A stretch of DNA of 35,090 nucleotides, taken from positions 1-35,090 of the forward strand of contig JAAZLW010000114.1 in NCBI GenBank assembly GCA_012799135.1, in the 5' to 3' direction. The stretch comes from Bacillota bacterium (GTDB lineage Bacteria; Bacillota; Limnochordia; DTU087). Numbering within the stretch: position 1 is the first letter of the stretch; each line of letters begins with the position of its first letter. A program made the position numbers and the translations under genes. Shown here piece after piece: positions 1-7,936 of this stretch. The notes beneath the pieces were generated by a model that ran no database searches, was not told the DNA's origin, and was given only the letters and a program-made list of their open reading frames with translations.

Positions 1-2
1 AC

Positions 3-1493
3 TATCTAGCCAAGGCAAAGGAAGTCGGTTGTGAGCTCGTTAATTGTCGGTGGTATGCTCTTAAGCTACTGGAAATGGATAGGACTATTGGTGAGAAGCT
101 TAAAGCCATGATGGACAAGTCTACACAAGCTGGCACCGACACCCTTGCTGAACTCACAAGTGAAGTTGCCGCCGCCCGTGCACGGATTCGCAAAGCATCA
201 GGGCGTGACCCCATCGATCTGATAACCGAGGCACGCTACAACCAGGCTGCGAAGATAGCTCAAGCGGCGGTCAGCCAGAGCTCAGGTGACCCTACTGCGT
301 CACCGTCCTACGGAATTGACAGGATTGTACTCAACCCCTGGTTAGCCTATCCGATTTTCTTTGGGGTAATTTGGTTGATGTTCAAGGTGACCTTTACTTT
401 AAGTGAACCCGTCGCTGAGTGGTTCGTTACTCTCTTCGAGATACTTGGCTCCATGATCAGAACCTTGCTAATGGGATTAGGTACCCCGGAGCTGCTTGTC
501 GACTTTGTGGTCGATGGCATCGTCGCTGGTCTGGGTGCCGTTTTGGAATTTGCACCACCCATATTCTTGCTGTTTCTCGTGATCTCAATCCTGGAGGATA
601 TCGGTTACATGGCCAGAGCAGCTTTGCTTTCTGACCGCCTCATGCGGGCAATCGGTCTACACGGAAAGGCTTTCATCCCTATGATCCTGGGATTCGGCTG
701 CAATGTCACTGGCATTCTCGCCACTCGCAGCCTCGATAGCCCTAGAGACCGTCTGATTTCTATCCTGATCAATCCATTGATCTCTTGCGCGGGTCGCCTA
801 CCCATCTATGTGCTATTTGCCACAGCCTTTTTCTCAGAGCACCGTAGTCTTGTCGTGTTTTCTCTATATGTCTTGGGAGTATGTCTGTCGGCCCTAGTCG
901 CCAAAATACTCAGCTTCTTCATCGAGCCTGATGCCTCGTCCGCTTTTGTGCTAGAGCTTCCTCCTTACAGAGTGCCGAGGTTATCGGCTGTCCTCACTCA
1001 TACGTGGGAGAGAGGTAAGGAGTTTCTCCACAAAGCTGGGACAGTAATATTGCTGGCGGTAGCTATTGTGTGGTTCTTAGCTAACATGCCTCCTGGTACC
1101 GGTCCCGAAAGCCCCGAATCGTATATTGGCAAAATCGGTACTGTCCTGGCACCAGTACTGCGGCCTGCTGGTTTTGGCACCTGGGAAGCAGCTGTGGCTC
1201 TTATGTTCGGGATTGTGGCTAAGGAGCTAATCATTGGCACCTTAGGGGTGCTCTATGGCGTAGCCGATGGTAGCATCATCCAGGCCATCCAAGGGGCATG
1301 GACTCCCCTGTCAGCCTATGCTTTTATGGTGATGACCCTAGCCTATGTCCCGTGCGTAGCCACAATCGCCTCGTTCAGGCGGGAAACGGGTTCATGGAAG
1401 TGGACAGTCATCACAGTAGTTTATACATCGGTACTGGGGTGGACCCTAGCTGTCTTAGTTTATCAGGTTGGGATGTTGCTGGGGCTGGGATAG
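3..1493 (+). CDS. feoB: Ferrous iron transporter FeoB, C-terminal part (5' end outside window)
   Basis: The frame is open from base 3, so the G domain and start lie outside the window. The visible part begins with a helical, Ala/Lys/Arg-rich spacer (to about codon 115), followed by the polytopic FeoB core that moves Fe(II) across the cytoplasmic membrane. Recognisable signatures are GFGCNVTGILATRSL, the following RDRLISILINPLISC block, and a late VPCVATIASFRRETGSWKWT block, both typical of FeoB gate domains. About eight hydrophobic segments are visible. The usual CNVPAI/CTVPGI motif reads CNVTGI here. The stop at 1491-1493 sits inside a small hairpin, and the gene converges on lysS. There is no feoA in view. 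An ATG at 75 exists, but the open frame upstream shows that it is internal. Confidence 0.93.
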   Translation, partial: YLAKAKEVGCELVNCRWYALKLLEMDRTIGEKLKAMMDKSTQAGTDTLAELTSEVAAARARIRKASGRDPIDLITEARYNQAAKIAQAAVSQSSGDPTASPSYGIDRIVLNPWLAYPIFFGVIWLMFKVTFTLSEPVAEWFVTLFEILGSMIRTLLMGLGTPELLVDFVVDGIVAGLGAVLEFAPPIFLLFLVISILEDIGYMARAALLSDRLMRAIGLHGKAFIPMILGFGCNVTGILATRSLDSPRDRLISILINPLISCAGRLPIYVLFATAFFSEHRSLVVFSLYVLGVCLSALVAKILSFFIEPDASSAFVLELPPYRVPRLSAVLTHTWERGKEFLHKAGTVILLAVAIVWFLANMPPGTGPESPESYIGKIGTVLAPVLRPAGFGTWEAAVALMFGIVAKELIIGTLGVLYGVADGSIIQAIQGAWTPLSAYAFMVMTLAYVPCVATIASFRRETGSWKWTVITVVYTSVLGWTLAVLVYQVGMLLGLG

Positions 1494-1501
1494 AGCCCCA
1501 G
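1479..1501 (+). terminator. Possible terminator hairpin at the end of feoB
   Basis: CTGGGGCT (1479-1486) pairs perfectly with AGCCCCAG (1494-1501) around a 7-nt loop that contains the stop codon. Only a short T run (TTTT) follows, about 8 nt downstream, so termination efficiency is uncertain. It lies between convergent feoB and lysS. Confidence 0.4.
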
Positions 1502-1527
1502 ACAAGCGTTTTACAGAGCGTCCTTGC

Positions 1528-3045
1528 TTATTCTACTCTTGGCCGCATGTGGGGAAATAGCAGTACATCACGAATGGATGGTGAATCCGTCAGCAACATA
1601 ACCACTCGGTCAATACCTACTCCCAGACCGCCGGCCGGTGGCATACCATGCTCTAATGCCACAATATAATCCTCGTCCATCATATGAGCCTCATCATCAC
1701 CGGCCTGGCGCTGTTCCACTTGTTGCCTGAATCGCTCTTTCTGATCAATAGGGTCATTCAGCTCAGTGAACCCATTTGCCATTTCCCAACTGACAATAAA
1801 GGGTTCAAATCGTTCGGTCACTGTCGGATCATCGGCTTTGCGCTTAGCTAATGGCGAAATCTCCACCGGATGCTCTGTGATAAACACAGGCCCGGTAAGG
1901 TTGGGCTCCACGAAATTGTCGAAGAACTCATCAATGGCTTGGGCTTTGCCCGCTCCCGGTGGCATCTCTAGACCTCGGTCTTTGGCTACTTTGGCGGCCT
2001 CTTCATCATTTAGCTTTCTTAGATCGACCTCTGCATATTTCTGAATGGCATCCAGCATCGCTATTCGCGGCCAAGGTGGAGCAAGATCGATGACATTTCC
2101 TTGAAATTCAATCTGAGTAGTGCCCTTGACGAGCCTAGCCAAATAGGCAAATAATTCCTCAGTCAAAGCCATCATAGTGCCGGCATCGCCATAGGCCTCA
2201 TATACCTCTACAGAAGTATATTCCGGATTGTGTTTGGTGGAAATGCCTTCATTGCGGAAATTCTTACCTATCTCAAATACTTTCTCGAAACCACCCACCA
2301 AAAGACGCTTGAGATAGAGTTCGGGAGCAATGCGCATATAGAGGTTCATATCCAAAGCATTGTGATAGGTTACAAATGGTCTGGCATTGGCACCTCCAGG
2401 GATCACATTGAGCATGGGAGTCTCAACCTCTAGATAGCCCCGCTCCAAAAGAAAATCCCTAATCCCTTGGATAATCTTGCTGCGGGTAATGAATACATCC
2501 CTTACCTGTGGATTAGCTATAAGATCGAGATAGCGCATGCGATAACGCAGGTCGACATCCCTGAGGCCATGCCATTTTTCGGGTAATGGTCGAAGCGATT
2601 TGCTGAGCAAGGCAAATTCTTTCACTTCTACACTGACCTCGCCCCGACGGGTTCGGAATATTGTACCTTTAACCCCAACAATATCCCCAAGATCCAGCCT
2701 CTGGTATTGAGTGTACACCTCTTCGCCCACAGTGTTGATCTTCGTAAACAGCTGAATTGTACCAGAAGCATCCAGCAGATCGGCAAAACTCGCTTTTCCG
2801 TGTCCCCTAATGGCAGTTATCCTGCCTGCGATGGAGACACTTTGGCCTTCCAGCTCATCGAACTGGTCCAGTATCTCCTGAGCCATATGAGTCCTCTCAT
2901 ACCTGTGGCCATATGGGTCAACACCTTCAGCCTGCCAATCCAGCAGCTTCTGCCTTCGGATTAGCATTTGATCAGTAAGATCTTCCACGCCCTCAGCAGC
3001 CCCTTTATCCCTAACGGTCACCGGGGGTTCCCCTTCCTTGTACAC
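1528..3045 (-). CDS. lysS: Lysyl-tRNA synthetase, class II
   Basis: This enzyme charges tRNA-Lys with lysine in the cytoplasm. The 505-aa protein has an N-terminal OB-fold anticodon-binding domain (about residues 60-170, with SIAGRITAIRGHGKASFADL). The class II catalytic core follows: motif 2 (FRNEGISTKHNPEYTSVEVY) and motif 3 near the C terminus (GLGVGIDRVVMLLTDSPSIR). The start is GTG at 3043-3045, chosen because AAGGAGG lies 6 nt upstream. It is the second gene of a greA-lysS pair, 74 bp downstream of greA, an arrangement common in Firmicutes. No T-box leader is visible. A small imperfectly placed hairpin (GGAGACC/GGTCTCC, 3074-3097) lies in the greA-lysS gap, without a T tract. Confidence 0.97.
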   Translation of the reverse strand: MYKEGEPPVTVRDKGAAEGVEDLTDQMLIRRQKLLDWQAEGVDPYGHRYERTHMAQEILDQFDELEGQSVSIAGRITAIRGHGKASFADLLDASGTIQLFTKINTVGEEVYTQYQRLDLGDIVGVKGTIFRTRRGEVSVEVKEFALLSKSLRPLPEKWHGLRDVDLRYRMRYLDLIANPQVRDVFITRSKIIQGIRDFLLERGYLEVETPMLNVIPGGANARPFVTYHNALDMNLYMRIAPELYLKRLLVGGFEKVFEIGKNFRNEGISTKHNPEYTSVEVYEAYGDAGTMMALTEELFAYLARLVKGTTQIEFQGNVIDLAPPWPRIAMLDAIQKYAEVDLRKLNDEEAAKVAKDRGLEMPPGAGKAQAIDEFFDNFVEPNLTGPVFITEHPVEISPLAKRKADDPTVTERFEPFIVSWEMANGFTELNDPIDQKERFRQQVEQRQAGDDEAHMMDEDYIVALEHGMPPAGGLGVGIDRVVMLLTDSPSIRDVLLFPHMRPRVE

Positions 3046-3119
3046 GATACCCCTCCTTAGGGCTTACTTTGCCCGGAGACCATCGAGGATAGGTCTCCTA
3101 CGTTGGCATATGATTCTTA

Positions 3120-3602
3120 TCAATGTTTACCATTAATCGCAATAACCTGATACCTGACGATGCCAACCGGCACTTCCACTTCAATGGTATCCCCCGGCTT
3201 TTTCCCCAAAAGCGCTTCACCAACCGGAGACTCATTGGATATCTTGGCAGCTCCCGGATCTGCCTCAGCAGAGCTTACAATCATATACTCAAACTCATCC
3301 TGGTATTCTAGGTCCTTTAGCTTAACCCTGGTACCAAGACCTACTACCTCTGATTGAATATCCTCTTCGCTAATCAGCCGTGCATTGCGCAGCATTTTCT
3401 CCAACATGGCAATCCGGCCTTCAACAAAAGCTTGTTCATTCTTGGCATCATCATATTCGGCATTTTCCGTGATATCCCCAAAGGCTAAGGCTTGCTTGAT
3501 TCTGTCAGCTACTTCTCTCCGCCTGACAGTCTTTAGATGCTCCAGCTCATTCTCCAGCCTACTCAAGCCTTCTTTGGTCAAGAGAACTTCTTTCTCTGAC
3601 AT
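3120..3602 (-). CDS. greA: Transcription elongation factor GreA
   Basis: GreA rescues backtracked RNA polymerase by stimulating transcript cleavage. The N-terminal coiled coil is clear ([20 protein letters not shown], then [18 protein letters not shown], which carries the conserved acidic tip). The C-terminal FKBP-like domain contains [21 protein letters not shown]. The ATG at 3600-3602 is preferred (160 aa, the family's usual length) because GGGAGA precedes it at good spacing. An in-frame ATG at 3621-3623 has no ribosome site. It is transcribed ahead of lysS from the promoter at 3828-3857 through a structured leader. Confidence 0.96.
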   Translation of the reverse strand: MSEKEVLLTKEGLSRLENELEHLKTVRRREVADRIKQALAFGDITENAEYDDAKNEQAFVEGRIAMLEKMLRNARLISEEDIQSEVVGLGTRVKLKDLEYQDEFEYMIVSSAEADPGAAKISNESPVGEALLGKKPGDTIEVEVPVGIVRYQVIAINGKH

Positions 3603-3699
3603 ACAGCTCTCTCCCTTGTCCATGCTAACTTAGAACGCCGGGTAGCAAAGTCACAGCTTAATATTTGTGCTACCTCGTGCTTTTATACTGGCCACAAAT

Positions 3700-3815
3700 C
3701 CCCGGCCCCCTTCCGGGGAGTCCTCTTGTTCTAAGCCAACAACGCACCACAGTACCCGGCCTTTTTCAGTGCCGGGTACCAGTATACCAGAGCAGGGCCA
3801 CCTAGCTGGTGCCCC
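3700..3815 (-). promoter_or_regulatory. Structured 5' leader of greA-lysS with three hairpins
   Basis: Three GC-rich hairpins lie between the promoter and greA. The first is GGGCCACC/GGTGCCCC (3795-3815, one bulge). The second is a 9-bp perfect stem GTACCCGGC/GCCGGGTAC (3752-3760 with 3771-3779). The third is CCCCGG/CCGGGG (3700-3705 with 3713-3718). None is followed by a T tract on the minus strand. I do not recognise a T-box or a known riboswitch. The 298 bp between greA and the next gene upstream hold only this leader and the promoter. Confidence 0.45.
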
Positions 3816-3827
3816 ATCGCGGCTTAT

Positions 3828-3857
3828 ATTATAGCCTAGTGGTTCAAGGGATGTCAA
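3828..3857 (-). promoter_or_regulatory. Sigma-A-type promoter of greA-lysS
   Basis: On the minus strand a perfect -35 TTGACA (3852-3857) and a perfect -10 TATAAT (3828-3833) are separated by 18 bp. Transcription would start near 3821, giving a leader of about 220 nt before the greA ATG. Confidence 0.8.
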
Positions 3858-3900
3858 GCAGCGGGAACCTTGAAAACTTCGGCGCAATCCCCCGCATCCG

Positions 3901-4992
3901 CTAGTTAGAAATAGTAACTTGCCGAGCTTTCCTAGCTTGATCTTTGACTTGAGCAATCCATTCCTTAGTGACAGCCCTTTCGAAGCTTCGCAACCCACCC
4001 ACACGAAAGCCGTTCCTTGCAGCCAAATGGGCTATCTCGTCCACCTGTTCCACCGACAAATCTCTGCCCAGTGTAAAGCTCTCGTATCGCCCTTCCAGGG
4101 CCAGTATCATGGTCTCGGCCATACAGGCATATGATGTCCTGGCAGGAAATCCAAAATCTATGCCAAACTCTACATCCCCCGGCACCTCGACAACTCCGCC
4201 TTCAAAAACCAGTACATCTTTCCTCATCTCTGCCACCCGGCGAGATACGTTACGGGGTCTTGCCACATCACATATTATGGCACCTGGTTTTAGCCATTCG
4301 GGCTCTACTATAGCCCCGGTGGCACTGGTTACCGCTACCACTATATCGGCTCGTCGGCATGCTTTGGCTAGGTCGGTAGTAACCACAGCGCCTAGTTCTG
4401 TTTCCTCTCGTATCTTCGATGCTAGCTTCTCCAGCTTGCCTGGGGAGCGAGCAGCCAGAATCATCTCTCCAACATCCCGGGCCAAAATCCGTGCACAAGC
4501 GGAGCCTATGGACCCTGTGGCTCCCAATACGGCAACAGAAGCGTCGTTCAAGTAAATCTCCATATTATCGGCTGCATAGCGTATTCCCTGTATTGCAGTA
4601 GCTACAGTATAGCTATTCCCGGTCGTCACTGCAATGTCCATGTTGCGAGCCACGGTTATTCCTGCATCTCCCACGACTGCTGTGAAGGCTCCCAACCCCA
4701 CAATCTGAGCACCGAGTGCCTGGGCCTTTCTTGCCGCCCTAATGATTTTCTCCAATACCAGAGCCTCGGGTAGCTGAAGCATCTGTTTTGAAGTCAGCAG
4801 GCAGCCGACAAACCACCCTTCGGCCTCAACACCCCGAGGTGAACAGATACCAGTTATGTGGGATACCTTGATCGGGGGACTATGTCTAAACATGGCCTCC
4901 AACCAGTAGTCAGGAAGCTTTTCAGCTATCGGAAATTTGCGGGTAATATCCCGGATCTCCAGAGGATGTAATATGAAACCAAATCGCTCCAA
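3901..4992 (-). CDS. Acyl-ACP reductase-like dehydrogenase (COG5322 / AAR family)
   Basis: The 363-aa protein matches the architecture of cyanobacterial long-chain acyl-ACP reductase (AAR), which reduces fatty acyl-ACP to a fatty aldehyde with NADPH. It shows FGFILHP at the N terminus, a TTGNSYTVATAI block (about 123-134) like the AAR TTGNTHTA motif, and the nucleotide-binding VAVLGATGSIGSACARIL (about 153-170). It also has LVFEGGVVEVPGDVEF (261-276) and ARTSYACMAETM (284-295). Cys290 sits where AAR has its acylated active-site cysteine. Relatives in Firmicutes are often labelled shikimate dehydrogenase or glutamyl-tRNA reductase-like, which the cysteine and the N-terminal domain argue against. 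The start is TTG (4990-4992) behind GAGGTGA at 8 nt. It is the third gene of a cassette with the two genes upstream. The physiological substrate is unknown. Confidence 0.75.
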   Translation of the reverse strand: MERFGFILHPLEIRDITRKFPIAEKLPDYWLEAMFRHSPPIKVSHITGICSPRGVEAEGWFVGCLLTSKQMLQLPEALVLEKIIRAARKAQALGAQIVGLGAFTAVVGDAGITVARNMDIAVTTGNSYTVATAIQGIRYAADNMEIYLNDASVAVLGATGSIGSACARILARDVGEMILAARSPGKLEKLASKIREETELGAVVTTDLAKACRRADIVVAVTSATGAIVEPEWLKPGAIICDVARPRNVSRRVAEMRKDVLVFEGGVVEVPGDVEFGIDFGFPARTSYACMAETMILALEGRYESFTLGRDLSVEQVDEIAHLAARNGFRVGGLRSFERAVTKEWIAQVKDQARKARQVTISN

Positions 4993-5048
4993 AAATTATC
5001 ACCTCAACCACTTAGCTAACTACGACCATGACCTCATTCTGCCCGTGT

Positions 5049-5966
5049 CTATGCAGAGAAGGAAGGCTGCAGATACTCCACCCTAGGGGTAAAGTCAACT
5101 GCTTCCAGCATCTTAAGATAGTCTGCGGGTCCGATCTCTTCCGGGCGCTTGCCGATCAGTGCTACCAGCACTGCCTCCATAACATTAGTCCCAAACGAGC
5201 GTCCGCATAGATTAGGGGTAGAGGTGATCAACGTCTTTACACCCTTTTGCCTCAGTTTCGCAATATCATCCTCTGTGACTGTATTAGTGACAATTATCTT
5301 ACCCTGCAAGTCATCCGGCATGTGGCTGCTGATAAAAAGATAATCACCAGCGATAATATCGGCCCAATGATAGTATTTGGCATACCTAACCTTTGGCTGT
5401 TCCTGCTTCTCCCCAGTGGGATAAAGCAAATGGAAAGGAAGGCGTACCGCTATTGGAGCCGCTATTCTGGCCACAGCACTTAAGGCACCTAGGCTTCGCA
5501 ATGGAATGGGAACTCCTAGCCCAAACATCAGATCACCGACAATCATGTCACAACCCGCCGCTGCAAAAGCTTCAGCCATACCGAAACGGTCGACCGCGGA
5601 CACCATAAATAAATGGCAGCGCCTTAATTCCATCCCCAAATCCTCTTGGAGGAAGGACACAACTCTTCTTTCCAGGCTGTTTTTCAGACCTGAACCGTCT
5701 ACCAAGGGTGTCTTCTGGGCAACGGCCGAAAAGCGTTTAGAATCACGAATTGTATATCTCCTTTTCCCGGCAAATATATACATGTCAATACCACCAAGAC
5801 CAAAGGCATCGACCTTGCCATCCAGATCCCGAATCATGGCTACCGCAGCGTCCATATCTCCATCGGTTCCGATGCGTTCGATGAGGAATCTCTCACCCAT
5901 AATCTCAATCTCTGCCCTATGATCTCGCTTAGAGGACCCTATACTAATACTCATCACGTGTTTCAC
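5049..5966 (-). CDS. Uncharacterised protein of the type often labelled quinate 5-dehydrogenase
   Basis: I recognise this family only by its habitual database label in Clostridia; I cannot see the function. The protein is soluble, about 305 aa, with no signal peptide. It lacks a clear GxGxxG dinucleotide motif, so the dehydrogenase label is doubtful. Conserved-looking blocks are DAFGLGGIDMYIFAGKRRY, LVDGSGLKN, CDMIVGDLMFGLGVPIPLR and LITSTPNLCGRSFGTNVMEA. I chose GTG at 5964-5966 because GGAGG lies 7 nt upstream. Two in-frame ATGs (5982-5984 and 5970-5972) have no usable or only a too-close ribosome site. It lies 56 bp upstream of the AAR-like gene and about 65 bp downstream of the regulator, which suggests one transcription unit and a shared task. 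Confidence 0.7.
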   Translation of the reverse strand: MKHVMSISIGSSKRDHRAEIEIMGERFLIERIGTDGDMDAAVAMIRDLDGKVDAFGLGGIDMYIFAGKRRYTIRDSKRFSAVAQKTPLVDGSGLKNSLERRVVSFLQEDLGMELRRCHLFMVSAVDRFGMAEAFAAAGCDMIVGDLMFGLGVPIPLRSLGALSAVARIAAPIAVRLPFHLLYPTGEKQEQPKVRYAKYYHWADIIAGDYLFISSHMPDDLQGKIIVTNTVTEDDIAKLRQKGVKTLITSTPNLCGRSFGTNVMEAVLVALIGKRPEEIGPADYLKMLEAVDFTPRVEYLQPSFSA

Positions 5967-6033
5967 AGACATGCCTCCATCCATAAATAAGCTTTACTTT
6001 TGGGCTCACCAGACCTGCCCCTCTGCTCTAAAG

Positions 6034-6570
6034 CTAGTTTGAAGTATCCATCAACGAACGAATTACAGCCTGCAAATCCCGTGGATCAACATACTTGTCC
6101 TCCTGCATGGGCGATTTACCTAGCTCAATTCCCAAGAGGGTCCCTGGTTCTAGCATGGCCTCCACCAATTTAATCCGCATATCTGAACCCAGGAAAATAA
6201 CTGTGTCATAATCCCTTAGCTGAGAAAACATCACCATTAGCTCATTGACCAGTTGCACGCCGCTACGATCCTGGGCGAAATCCCAGCGCTCATCATCAGT
6301 CATCACCAGGACATAATCCACTCCTTCTTGTCGGGCCATCAGCTCGATCTCCTCCTTATTCCCAACAGGAAAGCCGATCAGAGCCAACCTACCTCCTTTA
6401 CGCACCTCTCCGAGACCCTCCAGGCGAGATATGAAGGTCCGGTCAACCCCTATCTGATCAGCCACTTCCTGTTGCGACTGTCCCTGAGACCGCAATTGCA
6501 GAATCCTTTCCACTGTCCTGTGTATACGGCCAATGCTGACCAACTTCTCTCCAATGCGGAGTAGTTCCAT
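6034..6570 (-). CDS. Helix-turn-helix transcriptional regulator, first gene of the AAR-like cassette
   Basis: A 178-aa cytoplasmic protein. The N-terminal ~45 residues contain an HTH (RSQGQSQQEVADQIGVDRTF, then ISRLEGLG), with QEVADQIGVD as turn and SRLEGLG in the recognition helix. The remaining ~120 residues look like an alpha/beta, Rossmann-like ligand or partner domain (LALIGFPVGNK, VDYVLVMTDDER, YDTVIFLGSDMR). I cannot name the family. The ATG at 6568-6570 follows AAGGTGG at about 8 nt. It is the first gene after the promoter at 6638-6666 and precedes the uncharacterised and AAR-like genes on the same strand with short gaps. A perfect 14-bp inverted repeat in its leader makes autoregulation plausible. 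Confidence 0.75.
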   Translation of the reverse strand: MELLRIGEKLVSIGRIHRTVERILQLRSQGQSQQEVADQIGVDRTFISRLEGLGEVRKGGRLALIGFPVGNKEEIELMARQEGVDYVLVMTDDERWDFAQDRSGVQLVNELMVMFSQLRDYDTVIFLGSDMRIKLVEAMLEPGTLLGIELGKSPMQEDKYVDPRDLQAVIRSLMDTSN

Positions 6571-6615
6571 GTCTCATTCCACCTTAAGTTTGCACGTATC
6601 CCCCGACTTCTATGT

Positions 6616-6629
6616 GCACAAGATTGTGC
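6616..6629. promoter_or_regulatory. Candidate operator (14-bp inverted repeat) of the AAR-like cassette
   Basis: GCACAA-GA-TTGTGC is a perfect 6+2+6 inverted repeat. It lies 8 bp downstream of the predicted -10 box, covering the expected start of transcription, which is a typical place for a repressor site. The first gene downstream is the HTH regulator. Binding is inferred. Confidence 0.4.
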
Positions 6630-6637
6630 TCAGCAAC

Positions 6638-6666
6638 ATATTACCAGACCCCTCGATGACTTGCAA
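6638..6666 (-). promoter_or_regulatory. Promoter of the regulator / uncharacterised / AAR-like cassette
   Basis: On the minus strand TTGCAA (6661-6666) and TAATAT (6638-6643) are separated by 17 bp, about 70 nt before the regulator ATG. Each box matches the sigma-A consensus at four of six positions, so this is a moderate call. Confidence 0.5.
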
Positions 6667-6742
6667 GGGTTACGATCGGCCTAAACGGAGTAAATGGCCG
6701 CACACATGATGAAGCATCATCATCGTCTCTGAAGTCTCATGC

Positions 6743-6776
6743 AAAACAAAAAAGGCCTCCGCAAACTACGGAGACC
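6743..6776 (-). terminator. Rho-independent terminator of dusB
   Basis: On the minus strand GGTCTCCG pairs with CGGAGGCC (6769-6776 with 6754-6761, one G-T pair) around a 7-nt loop. It is followed by TTTTTTGTTTT, about 70 nt after the dusB stop. This separates dusB from the downstream regulator cassette. Confidence 0.85.
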
Positions 6777-6844
6777 GCTTCATATCTTTAATTCGATACC
6801 AATAGTGTTGTCTGATGCTTGTCTATCAACCCAGACATGAGCCT

Positions 6845-7816
6845 CTAGCTTTGAACCAACTGGATTGAGTTTTGCAGTAAATCCTCAACTTCTGCTATTG
6901 ACTCAGCACGATTCAGTTGCTGGCGAAGAACTGCTGCTTGTGGGAAACCCTTAGTATACCAAGCGAGTTGTGGACGCATGGTACGAACAGCCATATACTC
7001 ACCCCTTAGGGCAGCCAACTGATTTAGATGGAGCAGGGCCAAATCTGCCCTTTCTCCCAGGGACGGTCTAGGCAGGTATTCTCCATGGCGCAGGTAGTGG
7101 TCAATCTCTCTTAGCAGCCAGGGATTACCGAGCGCCCCGCGCCCAATCATAACTCCATCACAGCCGGTCCGCTGTAACAATTCCAGAGCCGTATCCGCAG
7201 ATTTGACATCGCCATTTCCCCAGACAGGTACACTCACCCTGGCCTTGACGGCCGCAATGCATTCCCAGTTGGCCTTCCCTCGGTAGAATTGCTCTCGGTA
7301 ACGGCCATGAATGGCTAACCCTTGGGCACCGGCCCTAACTAGCAAAGGAGCTAGCTCCACTGCGGAGGGAGATGTCTCGTCCCATCCTCGTCGCATTTTC
7401 ACAGTGACTGGACAGGTAGAGCTGCGGGCTACACTTTCCACCACCTGAGCAGCCCGATCCGGATCGAGCATCAAAGCAGCCCCGTCACCATTTTTTACTA
7501 TCTTGGGAGTCGGGCAACCCATGTTTATGTCGATAAAATCAGGCTGCAAATCCGCTAAGAACTTGGCTGCCTTTCCCATAAGCTTGGGTTCAGAGCCAAA
7601 GAGCTGCATTGCCAAGGGGCGCTCCTCTTCAGCAAAGGTCACGAGCTCCCTGGTCCGCTCATTATTGTATAGAAGCCCCCTGGAGCTGACCATTTCGGTG
7701 AAAACCAATCCCACTCCCATTTTCCTGGCAATCGCCCTGAATACCGAATCAGTCACACCGGCCATGGGGGCAAGGGCCACTGGGCTCTCTATTTTTACCC
7801 CGCCGATACGAAGCAA
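6845..7816 (-). CDS. dusB: tRNA-dihydrouridine synthase (DusB type)
   Basis: This FMN enzyme reduces uridines in the tRNA D-loop using NADPH. The 323-aa TIM-barrel protein begins with VALAPMAGVTDSVFRAIARK. It carries the substrate/FMN motif DINMGCPTPKIVKNGDGAAL and the catalytic-cysteine region (the C in NMGCP). It also has VTVKMRRGW, GLAIHGRYREQFYRG, VPVWGNGDV and DGVMIGRGALGNPWL. The start is TTG (7814-7816) with GAGGTGA 6 nt upstream. It has a probable promoter of its own and a strong terminator, so it looks monocistronic, lying between rpmE and the AAR-like cassette. Confidence 0.95.
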   Translation of the reverse strand: MLRIGGVKIESPVALAPMAGVTDSVFRAIARKMGVGLVFTEMVSSRGLLYNNERTRELVTFAEEERPLAMQLFGSEPKLMGKAAKFLADLQPDFIDINMGCPTPKIVKNGDGAALMLDPDRAAQVVESVARSSTCPVTVKMRRGWDETSPSAVELAPLLVRAGAQGLAIHGRYREQFYRGKANWECIAAVKARVSVPVWGNGDVKSADTALELLQRTGCDGVMIGRGALGNPWLLREIDHYLRHGEYLPRPSLGERADLALLHLNQLAALRGEYMAVRTMRPQLAWYTKGFPQAAVLRQQLNRAESIAEVEDLLQNSIQLVQS

Positions 7817-7847
7817 AAGTCATCACCTCATAGTTCCCTTGCTACTA

Positions 7848-7877
7848 TTCTTACCCTGCCCTGCATGCATAGGTCAA
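7848..7877 (-). promoter_or_regulatory. Possible promoter of dusB
   Basis: On the minus strand TTGACC (7872-7877) and TAAGAA (7848-7853) are separated by 18 bp. The -35 is strong and the -10 weak. The rpmE terminator overlaps its upstream edge, so dusB needs a promoter here or depends on readthrough. Confidence 0.4.
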
Positions 7878-7906
7878 TAAAAAAAGCAGGAGCTGTGCCC
7901 TGCTTT
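7876..7906 (-). terminator. Rho-independent terminator of rpmE
   Basis: On the minus strand AAAGCAGG pairs with CCTGCTTT (7899-7906 with 7883-7890) around an 8-nt loop, continuing into a run of seven T. It abuts a 14-bp palindrome TGCATACGTATGCA (7906-7919). Confidence 0.85.
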
Positions 7907-7936
7907 GCATACGTATGCATCCAACCTACCGTACAC

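Noticed and set aside
3603-3857. T-box riboswitch upstream of greA-lysS
   Set aside because: No AGGGTGGNACCGCG-like antiterminator sequence and no terminator with a T tract. The same holds for the short leaders of glyS and argS.
3651-4004. Reading frame of 117 codons on the minus strand
   Set aside because: It overlaps the AAR-like gene out of frame and the structured greA leader; no ribosome site and an unnatural composition.
7906-7919. Palindrome TGCATACGTATGCA as an operator
   Set aside because: It lies beyond the rpmE coding end and next to the terminator; no promoter relation is evident and short AT-rich palindromes are common.
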